From NCBI GenBank assembly GCA_031216445.1, contig CM062210.1, positions 21,559,001 to 21,623,000 of the forward strand: a stretch of 64,000 nucleotides of DNA, read 5' to 3'. The first letter of the stretch is position 1, and each line of letters begins with the position of its first letter. The position numbers were made by a program, and so were the translations under genes. A model generated the notes under the pieces. That model saw only the letters and a program-made list of their open reading frames with translations, was not told where the DNA came from and searched no databases. Shown one piece after another: positions 61,101 through 62,298 of the stretch. This stretch comes from Lateolabrax maculatus. Taxonomy: Eukaryota; Chordata; Actinopteri; Acropomatiformes; Lateolabracidae.

Positions 61101-62203
61101 CTTGTTCAAATAAGCTAATTAGTTTGCCGTTGTGACGTTGGTGAGGTACATGCAGTACAACCAGATTCTTTGTTTCAACAAATGAAGCCAAACCTCATAG
61201 ATTGAAACTGGAGCACCAAAATCACTAAACATGCTAAGATGACCATGACATTTTAAAAGTGGAGTGAGCAGCTATAATGGTTGGACAACAAACAATGCTC
61301 CTGTTTAGGATTATGTGACTCTACTAGGAAGGGTTGTTCTATGGGAAGGAATTAATTTTCTTGTATGCACAGGGGTCAGATATCTCTACGGTGGCACAGA
61401 AGCATACTGATTAGTCTCAAGTTATTCCTATACAAGTTATTCCTTATTATTTACCATTTTATTTATTAGACAGTCACTTTATTGCATCAACATGAATACT
61501 CATTTGACCATTGTATTCCATCACATCAAGTGTGCAAGTTTGTTAGCAATGGAAAAAGTCTAAACTCACCTGACTCAAAAGTTGGGTGAGGTCTTCATTA
61601 TCCACTTTAACCCGGCCTGATGCTGACGTCTGGAAGTGGATCTCTTTATTGTCACCAGTTGTGAAGACAAGGTGACCATTGTCTGACAGCATACGGGGCC
61701 TACGGGGTTAAATTACCACAATCCCATCAAAAAGACATTTTGGGAATTAATTTTTGATCATTAAACCAAAAAAGCTCTGTAGGGAACGTACGTTATATAC
61801 TTGTAACTAGTATACAGATACAAAATATACCAAAGGCTAACATTGCACTAATTGTGAAACTATCTTTGGCTTTTGACAGACCATTTTGTCTGCATAATTT
61901 GAAAACCCCCTATACAGTATAATATCAGCTGCATATAAACTGAATTTCTAGCTGAAAACTTGTTATTTTACATTTATATATAACAAAGCAGTATGCAAGA
62001 TAAGTAATACCGGTGGAGCTGTTATTTTTTGATTCATCACTACAAGACATCCTGGTTTGATCTCCACAAACCCCAACTCACTGGTCATTGTTAACGTTCT
62101 TCTTGTCTGGCATTGGTGCAGTGTCCCTCGGCTCTCCTTGCAGTCCCACCAGAAGGAAAATGAGTATGAAAAATAGCCATGAGAGTTTAAGTGTCCCAGC
62201 CAT
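668..62203 (-). CDS. cubn: Cubilin, N-terminal 2,227 codons (43 exons; 3' part outside window)
   Basis: Cubilin is an extracellular receptor without a membrane anchor. It forms trimers, binds amnionless, and takes up intrinsic factor-cobalamin, albumin, transferrin and other ligands in gut and kidney tubule. The exons predict a signal peptide, a stalk of about 120 residues with helical/coiled character, eight EGF-like domains including several DxxEC calcium-binding types, then CUB1-CUB15. Exon lengths sum to 6,682 nt in a single open frame. The usual pattern is two exons per CUB: the first carries cysteines 1-3 and ends near the aspartate-rich FDxxE motif, the second starts (V/I)(Y/R)DG and carries cysteine 4 and the SDxSxxxxGF motif. 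CUB boundaries are phase 1, allowing domain duplication. Domain order and the linker before CUB14 (PTITPG, then ACGG) match mammalian cubilin. CUB16-27 are not in the window. Splice sites were read by eye, without transcript support. Confidence 0.97.
940..985 (+). repeat. LINE/SINE 3'-tail-like fragment
   Basis: TGTAAAGCGCTTTGGATAAG resembles the conserved L2/CR1-type retroposon tail common in fish. The rest of the intron (837-1328) shows nothing. Confidence 0.5.
1329..1519 (-). CDS. cubn: cubn exon 42: CUB15, first part
   Basis: Encodes GCGGLLHVDRGVISSPRYPQ, then NCSWHVMV and GCSSGDYLE. Matches human CUB15 (CGGYLHADRGIITSP; NCSWHVLV). Donor GTAAAC. Confidence 0.96.
1520..2390. other. Intron, nothing recognised
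   Basis: AT-rich, no repeat or coding pattern identified by eye. Confidence 0.6.
2391..2537 (-). CDS. cubn: cubn exon 41: CUB14, second part
   Basis: Encodes GATSLSPVLTSVCGRDPPGS and SDSSISGRGFNASYSR. The acceptor follows a (TG)13 run plus TTCCCAG. The donor reads GTCATA, poor by consensus but in phase with exon 42; no better GT is nearby. Confidence 0.9.
2545..2569. repeat. (CA)n microsatellite at CUB14 exon 41 acceptor
   Basis: About 13 dinucleotide units; on the gene strand (TG)n runs up to TTCCCAG of the exon 41 acceptor. Confidence 0.95.
2622..2690 (+). repeat. tRNA-like (pol III box) sequence, likely SINE head or pseudo-tRNA
   Basis: TGGTGTAGTGG (2628-2638) fits a pol III A box and TGTTCGTTCCC (about 2669-2679) is B-box-like, at tRNA-like spacing. 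It resembles the 5' half of tRNA-Asp/Glu, but no closed acceptor stem is seen, so it is not a functional tRNA. The remainder of the intron to 3649 is unassigned. Confidence 0.4.
3650..3847 (-). CDS. cubn: cubn exon 40: CUB14, first part
   Basis: Encodes GACGGVLMTGETPGFLYSPG, then ECTWLI, NILSLD, NCYFDSLVIRD. Very close to the human SPGWPDSYSN and NILSLD segments. Ends phase 1 inside the RDG turn, GTAAGA. Confidence 0.96.
4390..4800 (+). mobile_element. LINE endonuclease-domain fragment (L2/CR1-like), decayed
   Basis: Plus-strand translation with stops and shifts gives ANVRS, then FTETWL and DQ-AI: the start of the endonuclease domain of fish L2-like LINEs (LANVRSL...FTETWL). A second fragment of the same region lies at 57220-57480. 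Confidence 0.6.
5071..5790 (-). pseudogene. Decayed protein-like block of unknown family
   Basis: The minus strand holds stretches with coding character in shifting frames: a coiled MEELQEKLDDLKLE-like piece near 5700, DKDELLLAITYYTKAKVMV near 5300, and NKLKEIMALDIVEFNEL near 5120. Higher GC than the flanks. I cannot assign it; a decayed retroelement ORF or processed pseudogene are both possible. Confidence 0.35.
5791..6200 (-). mobile_element. LINE reverse-transcriptase fragment
   Basis: Minus strand encodes LDLLEQYCQNWALTVNFNKS and KIMIFQKKPR (6050-6190), the RT segment after the catalytic core in fish LINEs; decayed toward 5800. Bounded by a poly-T run (6231-6245). Confidence 0.65.
6505..6697 (-). 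CDS. cubn: cubn exon 39: CUB13, second part and linker
   Basis: Encodes IFDGPSVHYYPIGTFCGLAL and SDSVVGGKGFLVEW, followed by a linker rich in Pro (SGPPPTITP). This linker before CUB14 is also present in human cubilin (PTIAPG), which fixes the domain numbering. Donor GTCAGA, phase 1. Confidence 0.95.
6750..7230 (+). mobile_element. LINE reverse-transcriptase fragment, plus strand
   Basis: Encodes PQGGVLSHLLYILYTN, an eroded catalytic box (RFVEDTVN for FADDT), then INSQEVEIV-SYKYLG. These are consecutive RT motifs with internal stops. 7230-7880 is unassigned. Confidence 0.65.
7882..8205 (+). mobile_element. TIR element family A, copy 1 (left half)
   Basis: Starts TAGCCTGAGAACCAGATGAA and runs to about 8205, where similarity to the copy at 39731 stops. 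Contains the best-preserved open stretch of the family, encoding AVLNGLDGKFSLKEEQTTAL. Ends about 55 bp from exon 38. Confidence 0.75.
8260..8441 (-). CDS. cubn: cubn exon 38: CUB13, first part (cysteines 1-2 missing)
   Basis: Encodes LYGNDVTGEFGQIASPLYPR, then AHYRWTI and DCYYDQLK. The CGG start and the CxW cysteine of other CUBs are replaced (YGN, YRW), so the first disulphide is lost as a pair, while cysteine 3 remains. Frame and splice sites are intact (GTAAGA), so the domain is not broken. Confidence 0.94.
8442..11451. other. 3-kb intron, mostly unassigned
   Basis: Holds the (TA)n tract at 9637-9691. 9700-10330 is less AT-rich than its surroundings and may be an old repeat, but no family was recognised. 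The rest shows nothing. Confidence 0.6.
9637..9691. repeat. (TA)n microsatellite
   Basis: Uninterrupted TA dinucleotides, about 27 units; prone to cruciform formation and length change. Confidence 0.97.
11452..11651 (-). CDS. cubn: cubn exon 37: CUB12, second part
   Basis: Encodes IFHLEGDCQKDYLDIREG, then RFCGNSLPSNY and SDASISGAGFRATFSH: cysteines 3-4. Acceptor TTGTTCAG; ends phase 1 at GTGAGT. Confidence 0.95.
12512..13007. mobile_element. hAT-like MITE (about 496 bp)
   Basis: Ends GGGTGCTTTCACACCT and, inverted, GGCTGCTTTCACACCT, with matching subterminal CGGTT/TGGTT motifs. No coding capacity. The 8-bp flanks (TTATATTT, TTAATCTT) agree only partly, so an 8-bp duplication is possible but eroded. 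Confidence 0.7.
13008..14054. other. Intron, nothing recognised
   Basis: No repeat or gene identified between the MITE and exon 36. Confidence 0.6.
14055..14187 (-). CDS. cubn: cubn exon 36: CUB12, first part
   Basis: Encodes SCGGDLVMESGAFNSPNYPD, then ECVWTI and LQLSF. Stops earlier than other CUB first exons, before cysteine 3, after two bases of a codon (GTATGA). Confidence 0.93.
14331..14459 (-). CDS. cubn: cubn exon 35: CUB11, part 3 of 3
   Basis: Encodes GRYCGLEIPHPVTSFSN and SDESVSRKGFRATYTASTS: cysteine 4 and the GF motif. Phase 1 at both ends, donor GTAAGA. Confidence 0.95.
14692..14805 (-). CDS. cubn: cubn exon 34: CUB11, part 2 of 3
   Basis: Encodes FNHVTLSFTDFELEMIYSNC, then HDAVNILDGDNYQAPSI: cysteine 3 and the LDGD turn. 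Phase 1 at both ends, so in-frame skipping is possible. Donor reads GTTGTT, weaker than its neighbours; frame and homology support it. Confidence 0.9.
14913..15029 (-). CDS. cubn: cubn exon 33: CUB11, part 1 of 3
   Basis: Encodes ACGATIIADDNDGAIASPWY, then NCSWIIRAQEP: cysteines 1-2. Phase 1 at both ends, GTGAGT. CUB11 is the only domain here split over three exons. Confidence 0.94.
15477..15633 (-). CDS. cubn: cubn exon 32: CUB10, second part
   Basis: Encodes IHNGPTISSPLLARVCGTSL and SDSSRNHRGFSARFSE. Ends phase 1 at GTGGGT. The 4.5-kb intron before it holds the nested Tc1 cluster. Confidence 0.95.
16250..16500 (+). mobile_element. LINE RT C-terminal fragment (L2/Rex-like)
   Basis: Encodes KRLYFLRKLKKPKFPRQVLL, then GSILTGNITNWHGKCTVQDR and AL, the conserved thumb/C-terminal segment of fish LINE RTs. 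Nested in the Tc1 element. Confidence 0.75.
16669..16821 (+). mobile_element. TIR element family A, copy 2 (right end)
   Basis: Matches 40065-40206: starts CTTCTGACAGGA and ends TGGGGATGCCAGGCTAA, the terminal inverted repeat. Confidence 0.75.
16830..18300 (-). mobile_element. BEL/Pao retrotransposon pol fragment
   Basis: Minus-strand pieces run in pol order: QFKNIE-like protease/RT linker (18000-18060), ITDVSKPYLWRLCVS and YGGTSLNKELLQGPNIYW (17700-17800), FSPSCATFALLKTAVDNQ and the catalytic box eroded to FCVDD (17420-17560), LGFLAPVIPP (17160-17250), then AAQLHHFCDASEVGYS (16950-17010). Shifts and stops throughout; no LTRs recognised. Inactive. Confidence 0.8.
18340..18690 (-). mobile_element. 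LINE RT C-terminal fragment, minus strand
   Basis: Encodes SQDFNWELNISSLTKKAQQR, MYFLQQL, then MMVHFYTAIIES and TIWYTAATA: typical fish LINE (Rex1/L2-like) C-terminal RT. One internal stop after FLQQL. Confidence 0.8.
19795..19842. repeat. (CA)n-rich microsatellite
   Basis: Imperfect CACATA/CACACA repeats; no other feature up to exon 31 except A-rich 19985-20010. Confidence 0.9.
20106..20287 (-). CDS. cubn: cubn exon 31: CUB10, first part
   Basis: Encodes GCGGPVTAPSGEIHSPLYPS, then DCSWVI and NCSWDYVA. Cysteines 1-3; donor GTGAGT. Confidence 0.96.
20380..21360 (+). mobile_element. LINE fragment with internal deletion (L2/RTE-like)
   Basis: Endonuclease end (THSKGHILHLV-like, then DVFVSDHKDHFDADL; 20560-20700), then directly RT C-terminal segments (LPSNYIKDVI, AALPVVPSFCLLKS; 20930-21050). 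The middle of the ORF is gone. Many stops. Confidence 0.6.
21407..21790 (+). mobile_element. Solo LTR (384 bp)
   Basis: Begins TGTTGTGG and ends CCACAACA, a perfect 8-bp inverted end pair of TG...CA type. Has CTGTATAAAACTG (TATA-like, 21648) and TTGAATAAACTC (poly(A) signal, 21730) in plus orientation, antisense to cubn. No target duplication is clear. 62 bp from exon 30. Confidence 0.75.
21853..22021 (-). CDS. cubn: cubn exon 30: CUB9, second part
   Basis: Encodes VYGGPDLTAPQLAKLCSTTS and SDAYVSGRGFNASWAEVQG. FCG reads LCS. The donor GTGGGT lies 62 bp from a solo LTR in the intron. Confidence 0.95.
22360..22541 (-). CDS. cubn: cubn exon 29: CUB9, first part
   Basis: Encodes GCGGELSGPSGSFNSPDYPN, then ECIWYI and DCNYDVLE. 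Phase 1 to 0, GTAAGA. Confidence 0.96.
22542..23713. other. Intron, nothing recognised
   Basis: No repeat or coding pattern identified. Confidence 0.6.
23714..23873 (-). CDS. cubn: cubn exon 28: CUB8, second part
   Basis: Encodes LYNGPSEQAPLIGTFCGYTP and TDSSVSMSGFQMMWYQN. Ends phase 1, GTAAGA. Confidence 0.95.
24150..24215 (+). repeat. CR1/L2-type LINE 3' tail
   Basis: GTGAAGCACTTTGTGACACC followed by GCTTTATAAATAATCTGATT and ATT repeats: the conserved LINE tail. Confidence 0.65.
24280..24895 (-). mobile_element. LINE RT fragment, minus strand
   Basis: Encodes SLPNKSVLVNDFINQHKLDF, then MKTSVIKPVLKSGV (RT N-terminal motif region), and below 24590 a KNLGVVIDSDLNFANHINS-like segment from further along RT. 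Stops present. Confidence 0.6.
25308..25498 (-). CDS. cubn: cubn exon 27: CUB8, first part
   Basis: Encodes KCHSVLISGQHKGMVESLNF, then PNNYPANSHCSW and SCNFDYIK. The usual CGG start reads CHS. CUB8 contacts IF-cobalamin in human. If CUB8 starts at human residue 1278, the proline of FPNNYP falls at human Pro1297, the Finnish Imerslund-Gräsbeck site (FM1); this is inference by counting. Confidence 0.95.
25630..25786 (-). CDS. cubn: cubn exon 26: CUB7, second part
   Basis: Encodes VYDGNSSSAPQLAMLCGSQL and TDSSISTGGFLASYTS. Ends phase 1 (GTACGA). Confidence 0.95.
25787..26748. other. Intron with AT-rich tract and LINE-like trace
   Basis: 25840-26110 is very AT-rich TAATAA-type sequence. 26190-26300 (plus) reads HTNDTGLRTTVKQIGQCFKK and then FFTHFT, like the pre-RT spacer of a LINE; weak. 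Confidence 0.4.
26749..26930 (-). CDS. cubn: cubn exon 25: CUB7, first part
   Basis: Encodes GCGGMLTTASGAFSSPNYPL, then ECYWNI and ACTFDYLA: cysteines 1-3. Phase 1 to 0, donor GTGAGT. Confidence 0.96.
26967..27025. repeat. (TG)n(AG)n compound microsatellite
   Basis: About 20 TG units followed by 8 AG units, 37 bp outside the acceptor side of exon 25. Confidence 0.97.
27633..27793 (-). CDS. cubn: cubn exon 24: CUB6, second part
   Basis: Encodes DGGFETSPLIGKFCAYQRPP and SDATVTNRGFTAHWDGTQT. Here FCG of most CUBs reads FCA. The 5.2-kb intron before it holds the LTR element and the L1 5' fragment. Confidence 0.95.
28961..29165 (+). mobile_element. Fish retroposon 3' unit, copy 1
   Basis: GGTTCTGCTCGAGGTTTCTA through TTTGGCGCTATACAAATAAA, ending (TTGAC)n. 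Nearly identical to 59959-60162; a widespread teleost non-LTR/SINE tail. Confidence 0.8.
29828..30817 (+). mobile_element. Non-coding LTR element, copy 1 (5' LTR plus internal; followed by L1)
   Basis: LTR about 29828-30148 (TGTATAGAGG...TTTACA) with CTTCAATAAATATTCC as poly(A) signal. The internal part then matches 43454-44140 up to TATTGAT, where an L1 5' end begins. No ORF. The 3' LTR is absent. Confidence 0.7.
30818..32640 (+). mobile_element. L1-like LINE, 5' end and ORF1, 3' truncated
   Basis: Starts GGGGGCGCTGTGGAGCCGCG, then CCAAGATGGCAGC, an L1-type 5' UTR. ORF1 runs 30931-31843 with one apparent 1-nt insertion near 31250. It has a coiled coil and a Transposase_22/RRM-like core (RRKNLWLVGLPENAE). 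ORF2 begins near 32370 (SCNVRGLN, IIFLQEIHI, the endonuclease start) and ends near 32640. Confidence 0.85.
33005..33194 (-). CDS. cubn: cubn exon 23: CUB6, first part
   Basis: Encodes DCGETFTSPTGSFSSPNYPD, then DCIFKI and SCNFDFVEIR: cysteines 1-3. Ends after two bases of an Arg codon (GTAAGG). CUB6 is one of the two main IF-cobalamin contacts in the human complex. Confidence 0.95.
33195..33613. other. Intron, nothing recognised
   Basis: No repeat family identified. Confidence 0.6.
33614..33744 (-). CDS. cubn: cubn exon 22: CUB5, second part
   Basis: Encodes RYCGRSVPPSITSTDSF and SDSSLATEGFSASYVSINAS. Acceptor TGTGCAG, donor GTACAC, ends phase 1. Confidence 0.95.
33869..34094 (-). CDS. cubn: cubn exon 21: CUB5, first part
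   Basis: Encodes GCGDTLTSPSGIVRSPGHPT, then NCTWYI, NCNFDYLE and VYDNGTVQTGTKIG. The split lies later in the domain than in most CUBs, so cysteines 1-3 and the DNG turn share one exon; ends after two bases of a codon. CUB5 opens the IF-cobalamin binding block known from human. Confidence 0.96.
34095..34846. other. Intron, nothing recognised
   Basis: AT-rich, without recognisable repeats. Confidence 0.6.
34847..35012 (-). CDS. cubn: cubn exon 20: CUB4, second part
   Basis: Encodes VRDGSTSSSPLLGTFCGVEI, then SDSS-like TDSSVSNHGFEAAYGSALE. Ends phase 1. The intron separating it from exon 19 holds a full-length Tc1 element. Confidence 0.96.
35387..37011 (-). mobile_element. Tc1/mariner element, copy A (1,625 bp), inactive
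   Basis: TIRs start CAGTGGGTACAGAAAGTATT / CAGTGGGTACGGAAAGTATT inside TA. Transposase on the minus strand: paired HTH DNA-binding domain (36300-36638: LRDRIVARHRSGQGYKIISA; GRPAKLSNRGRR), catalytic DDE part 35601-36200 (QQDNDPKHT, PDLNPIEHLW). Damage: WSDE reads WSE through loss of one codon, removing the first catalytic Asp; in-frame stops near 36017 and 35943. Internal TIR repeats near 35580 and 36800. Confidence 0.95.
37012..38434. other. Intron, nothing recognised
   Basis: 37650-37900 is T-rich; no repeat family or gene identified. Confidence 0.6.
38435..38610 (-). CDS. cubn: cubn exon 19: CUB4, first part
   Basis: Encodes ACGGTLSGAGQLRSPYHPNA, then DCEWVI and SCRFDFVE: cysteines 1-3. 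Donor GTAAGT. Confidence 0.96.
38611..39730. other. Intron, nothing recognised
   Basis: AT-rich sequence without identified features. Confidence 0.6.
39731..40206 (+). mobile_element. TIR element family A, copy 3 (full length, 476 bp)
   Basis: Left end TAGCCTGGGAACCAGACTAA, right end (inverted) TAATCTGGCATCGCCAGACT. Internal part carries ATATGGCGGCTCC and the AAATTTTCTCTAAAAGAAGA block seen in copies 1 and 4, coding for a KFSLKEEQTTAL peptide. No transposase. Confidence 0.8.
40367..40523 (-). CDS. cubn: cubn exon 18: CUB3, second part
   Basis: Encodes VRDGRMETDPLIGSYCGSAL and SDSSVSRAGFRAVYTV. Ends phase 1 at GTGAGA. Confidence 0.96.
40883..41073 (-). CDS. cubn: cubn exon 17: CUB3, first part
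   Basis: Encodes SDPGCGGTFTDSEGIVISPN, then RQCIYL and SSCTFDYVE: cysteines 1-3. Donor GTAAAA. Confidence 0.96.
41074..42362. other. Intron, nothing recognised
   Basis: Short (AG)n at 41748-41764; otherwise no feature identified. Confidence 0.6.
42363..42525 (-). CDS. cubn: cubn exon 16: CUB2, second part
   Basis: Encodes IRDGLLPEDPVLGKYC and ending SDYSVSDRGFHITYTTSP: cysteine 4 and the SDxSVSxxGF motif. Ends phase 1, GTAAGA. Confidence 0.95.
42850..43031 (-). CDS. cubn: cubn exon 15: CUB2, first part
   Basis: Encodes VCGGEQTAPYGNINSPGYPG, then DCYWTV and DCNFDFLE: cysteines 1-3. Phase 1 to phase 0, donor GTGAGA. Confidence 0.96.
43137..44454 (+). mobile_element. Non-coding LTR element, copy 2 (LTR-internal-LTR)
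   Basis: 5' LTR about 43137-43453 (TGTAGAGAGA...ATCACA) with poly(A) signal TCGAATAAATATTCC. Then ATTGGCATCACGAACAGGAT, a likely tRNA primer-binding site. An internal part of about 0.7 kb without ORF follows, then a 3' LTR about 44203-44454 lacking its first 60 or so bases. A LARD/TRIM-like non-autonomous element or an internally deleted retroelement. Confidence 0.7.
44455..46535. other. Intron, nothing recognised
   Basis: AT-rich 2 kb between the LTR element and exon 14; no repeat or gene identified. Confidence 0.6.
46536..46770 (-). CDS. cubn: cubn exon 14: CUB1, second part
   Basis: Encodes ILRITFPFFHLESSTNCNFD, then QIHDGDSASA, KYCG and SDHSVSGGGFTVAW: cysteines 3-4 and the calcium-site acidic residues. 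Ends phase 1. Confidence 0.96.
46771..47592. other. Intron, nothing recognised
   Basis: No feature identified. Confidence 0.6.
47593..47711 (-). CDS. cubn: cubn exon 13: CUB1, first part
   Basis: Encodes ECGGYLNGPAGSFSYP and on to VSCAWVIRIDPNK: cysteines 1 and 2 of CUB1. Ends phase 0 at GTCAGT. Confidence 0.95.
48087..48279 (-). CDS. cubn: cubn exon 12: end of EGF7 and EGF8
   Basis: Encodes ATTSAPGYICNCNSGW, then NINECFSNPCQNGGTC and ending CQTPQQ. NINEC opens the eighth and last EGF-like domain, matching mammalian ENINECLSNPCLNGGTC. Ends phase 1 (donor GTATTG). Confidence 0.96.
48587..48711 (-). CDS. cubn: cubn exon 11: end of EGF6, start of EGF7
   Basis: Encodes GASFPICTCPPGYIGSGYGP, then TSNICQTNNPCVNGQCV. 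Starts phase 1, ends phase 0 at GTAAGT. Confidence 0.95.
48970..49016. repeat. Perfect 18-bp inverted repeat (hairpin)
   Basis: Arms GTTAAATATTAAAACACA (48970-48987) and its exact complement (48999-49016), loop 11 bp. Confidence 0.9.
49139..49178 (-). repeat. Retroposon 3' tail fragment
   Basis: Minus strand reads TTTCCCTTCGGGGATGAATA then AAGTAATCTATCT, the teleost LINE/SINE tail with a degenerate ATCT repeat. Confidence 0.6.
49818..49913 (-). CDS. cubn: cubn exon 10: end of EGF5, start of EGF6
   Basis: Encodes GYEGDGRTCTQTNICASNNG and then CYPLATCSSSP. Phase 1 at both ends, donor GTAAAA. Confidence 0.95.
50351..50482 (-). CDS. cubn: cubn exon 9: end of EGF4, EGF5
   Basis: Encodes GWQGNGYSCQDVDECLTNNG, then CLNTMGSFHCGPCPP. 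Phase 1 at both ends (donor GTATGA), so it is a duplicable EGF module. Confidence 0.96.
50717..50786. repeat. (TTA)n/(TAA)n palindrome plus (CA)n(TA)n
   Basis: ATTATT repeats meet AATAAT repeats around 50735, forming a cruciform-prone palindrome, followed by CACACA and TATATA runs. Confidence 0.85.
50875..51043 (-). CDS. cubn: cubn exon 8: end of EGF3, EGF4
   Basis: Encodes PKYQCICESGWESP, then DVDECNLPNKPCS and CYNTQGSFYCGACPA. DVDEC marks a calcium-binding EGF4. Ends phase 1, donor GTAACA. Confidence 0.96.
51044..51975. other. Intron, nothing recognised
   Basis: AT-rich; no feature identified. Confidence 0.6.
51976..52102 (-). CDS. cubn: cubn exon 7: end of EGF2, start of EGF3
   Basis: Encodes CNCSPEWSGIICTVRYDDCR and on to CVHGTCIDSDRVIPGQ. 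The cysteine spacing completes EGF2 and opens EGF3. Donor GTAACC. A Tc1 transposon sits in the intron just 93 bp from its acceptor side. Confidence 0.95.
52196..53830 (+). mobile_element. Tc1/mariner element, copy B (1,635 bp), inactive
   Basis: Same family as copy A, opposite orientation, TA-flanked, TIR CAGTGGGTACGGAAAGTATT. Transposase on plus strand from 52572. Here WSDE is kept, but a stop follows five codons later (near 53060), a 1-nt deletion lies near 53140 (NTIP) and another lesion near 53290, before the DNDPKHT region. PDLNPIEHLW is intact (about 53400). Poly-T run 53688-53704. Confidence 0.95.
53831..54938. other. Intron, nothing recognised
   Basis: AT-rich; no feature identified. 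Confidence 0.6.
54939..55042 (-). CDS. cubn: cubn exon 6: end of EGF1, start of EGF2
   Basis: Encodes GPNCATDVNECQVYSG and on to CVNTPGSY; DVNEC opens a calcium-binding EGF2. Starts phase 0, ends after two bases of a codon (donor GTATGT). The acceptor CAG is preceded directly by a (TG)13 run and then a (CT)-rich tract, see findings. At 104 nt, skipping it would shift the frame. Confidence 0.95.
55046..55132. repeat. (CA)13 and (GA)n compound microsatellite at exon 6 acceptor
   Basis: On the gene strand the order is a (CT)n run, TTTG, (TG)13, then TCAG and exon 6. 55133-55750 shows nothing further. Confidence 0.97.
55751..55852 (-). CDS. cubn: cubn exon 5: end of stalk and most of EGF1
   Basis: Encodes TVQKVSCSSNPCQNGGTC and on to CVCPSNWA. 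The SSNPCQNGGTCLNL pattern is the first EGF-like domain. Phase 0 at both ends, donor GTGAGT. Confidence 0.96.
55937..55975 (-). CDS. cubn: cubn exon 4: 13-codon coiled micro-exon
   Basis: Encodes VSTLENKVTTLEL, phase 0 at both ends, between TTTCCAG and GTAAGA. A 39-nt symmetric exon that could be skipped without a frameshift. It aligns with the LVDLERKFQGL part of the mammalian stalk. Confidence 0.9.
56230..56322 (-). CDS. cubn: cubn exon 3: coiled stalk
   Basis: 31 codons (IKTNKEDIDDIRAHG through KLNQLDTK), phase 0 at both ends, acceptor TTTCAG, donor GTAGGA. Heptad-like hydrophobic spacing suits the helical segment that trimerises cubilin before EGF1. Confidence 0.93.
56323..57200. other. 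Intron, nothing recognised
   Basis: AT-rich left part of the 5.2-kb intron between exons 3 and 2. Confidence 0.6.
57220..57480 (+). mobile_element. LINE endonuclease-start fragment
   Basis: Same region as 4390-4800: RP-KTF-like leader, then AYVRSLENKMDEMRLRLTLY. Broken by stops. Confidence 0.6.
57539..58880 (+). mobile_element. L1-like LINE, patchwork of ORF1 and ORF2 pieces
   Basis: 57539-57751 is ORF1 (DQENRSRRQNIRAVGLPEKL). 57865-58090 is RT (DQTGFLQGRYSFFHTRKLFN). 58190-58450 is the later ORF2 part (CKQYLERWRTL; RFLYLFQNIPIFIPK). 58600-58850 is the C-terminal region (SYGLIQFKILHCIHFTKAKL). Several internal deletions. Confidence 0.75.
58890..59262 (-). mobile_element. TIR element family A, copy 4
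   Basis: Begins AGCCTGGCATCGCCAGACTA (right terminus) directly after the L1 fragment, and ends near GAGCTCGCATAT. Central deletion relative to copy 3. The peptide block has a stop (AAAATAA), followed by VYVDKKYVFAVLL in frame. Confidence 0.75.
59959..60162 (+). mobile_element. Fish retroposon 3' unit, copy 2
   Basis: Nearly identical to 28961-29165, ending (TTGAC)n. 59263-59958 shows nothing recognised. Confidence 0.8.
60568..60850. repeat. Element with perfect 25-bp terminal inverted repeats (about 283 bp)
   Basis: 60568-60592 and 60826-60850 are exact inverse complements (core GATATCTGCATATGAATGCA), and similarity continues outward (AATCTC). No ORF. Looks like an unclassified MITE or foldback element. 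Confidence 0.7.
60851..61569. other. Intron, nothing recognised
   Basis: A 17-bp tandem duplication at about 60941-60975 (GATATTTGTTATC units); otherwise nothing. Confidence 0.6.
61570..61699 (-). CDS. cubn: cubn exon 2: N-terminal stalk
   Basis: Encodes PRMLSDNGHLVFTTGDNKEI and on to DLTQLLSQ, clearly homologous to the mammalian PRMATERGNLVF segment that forms the amnionless-binding, trimerising N-terminus. Acceptor TAG, donor GTGAGT; it starts after two carried bases and ends in phase 0. Confidence 0.95.
62082..62203 (-). CDS. cubn: cubn exon 1: signal peptide
   Basis: Starts at ATG (62203). It encodes MAGTLKLSWLFFILIFLLVG and then LQGEPRD: a basic start, a long hydrophobic core and a likely signal-peptidase site near LQG/E. 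The donor is GTGAGT; two codon bases are carried over. This ATG is chosen because the hydrophobic signal follows at once and the frame continues into exon 2. Mammalian cubilin has a furin-type RQKR site after the signal; here only DKK is seen. Confidence 0.93.
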
Positions 62204-62283
62204 AGAAAAGAGATGTGTAGCCTGGACACTCTAAACAACTTTACTGGGATTTGACATGGTGCTACACTCTAATGCTCACTGCC

Positions 62284-62298
62284 AAGACTTTGACCTGA
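62284..62298 (-). promoter_or_regulatory. Candidate HNF4-type site in the cubn promoter
   Basis: Minus strand reads CAGGTCAAAGTCTTG about 85-95 bp upstream of the ATG, close to the HNF4 motif CAAAGTCCA and with one AGGTCA half-site. HNF4 drives kidney and gut genes, which suits cubilin. No clear TATA box is seen; the transcription start is unknown. Confidence 0.3.
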
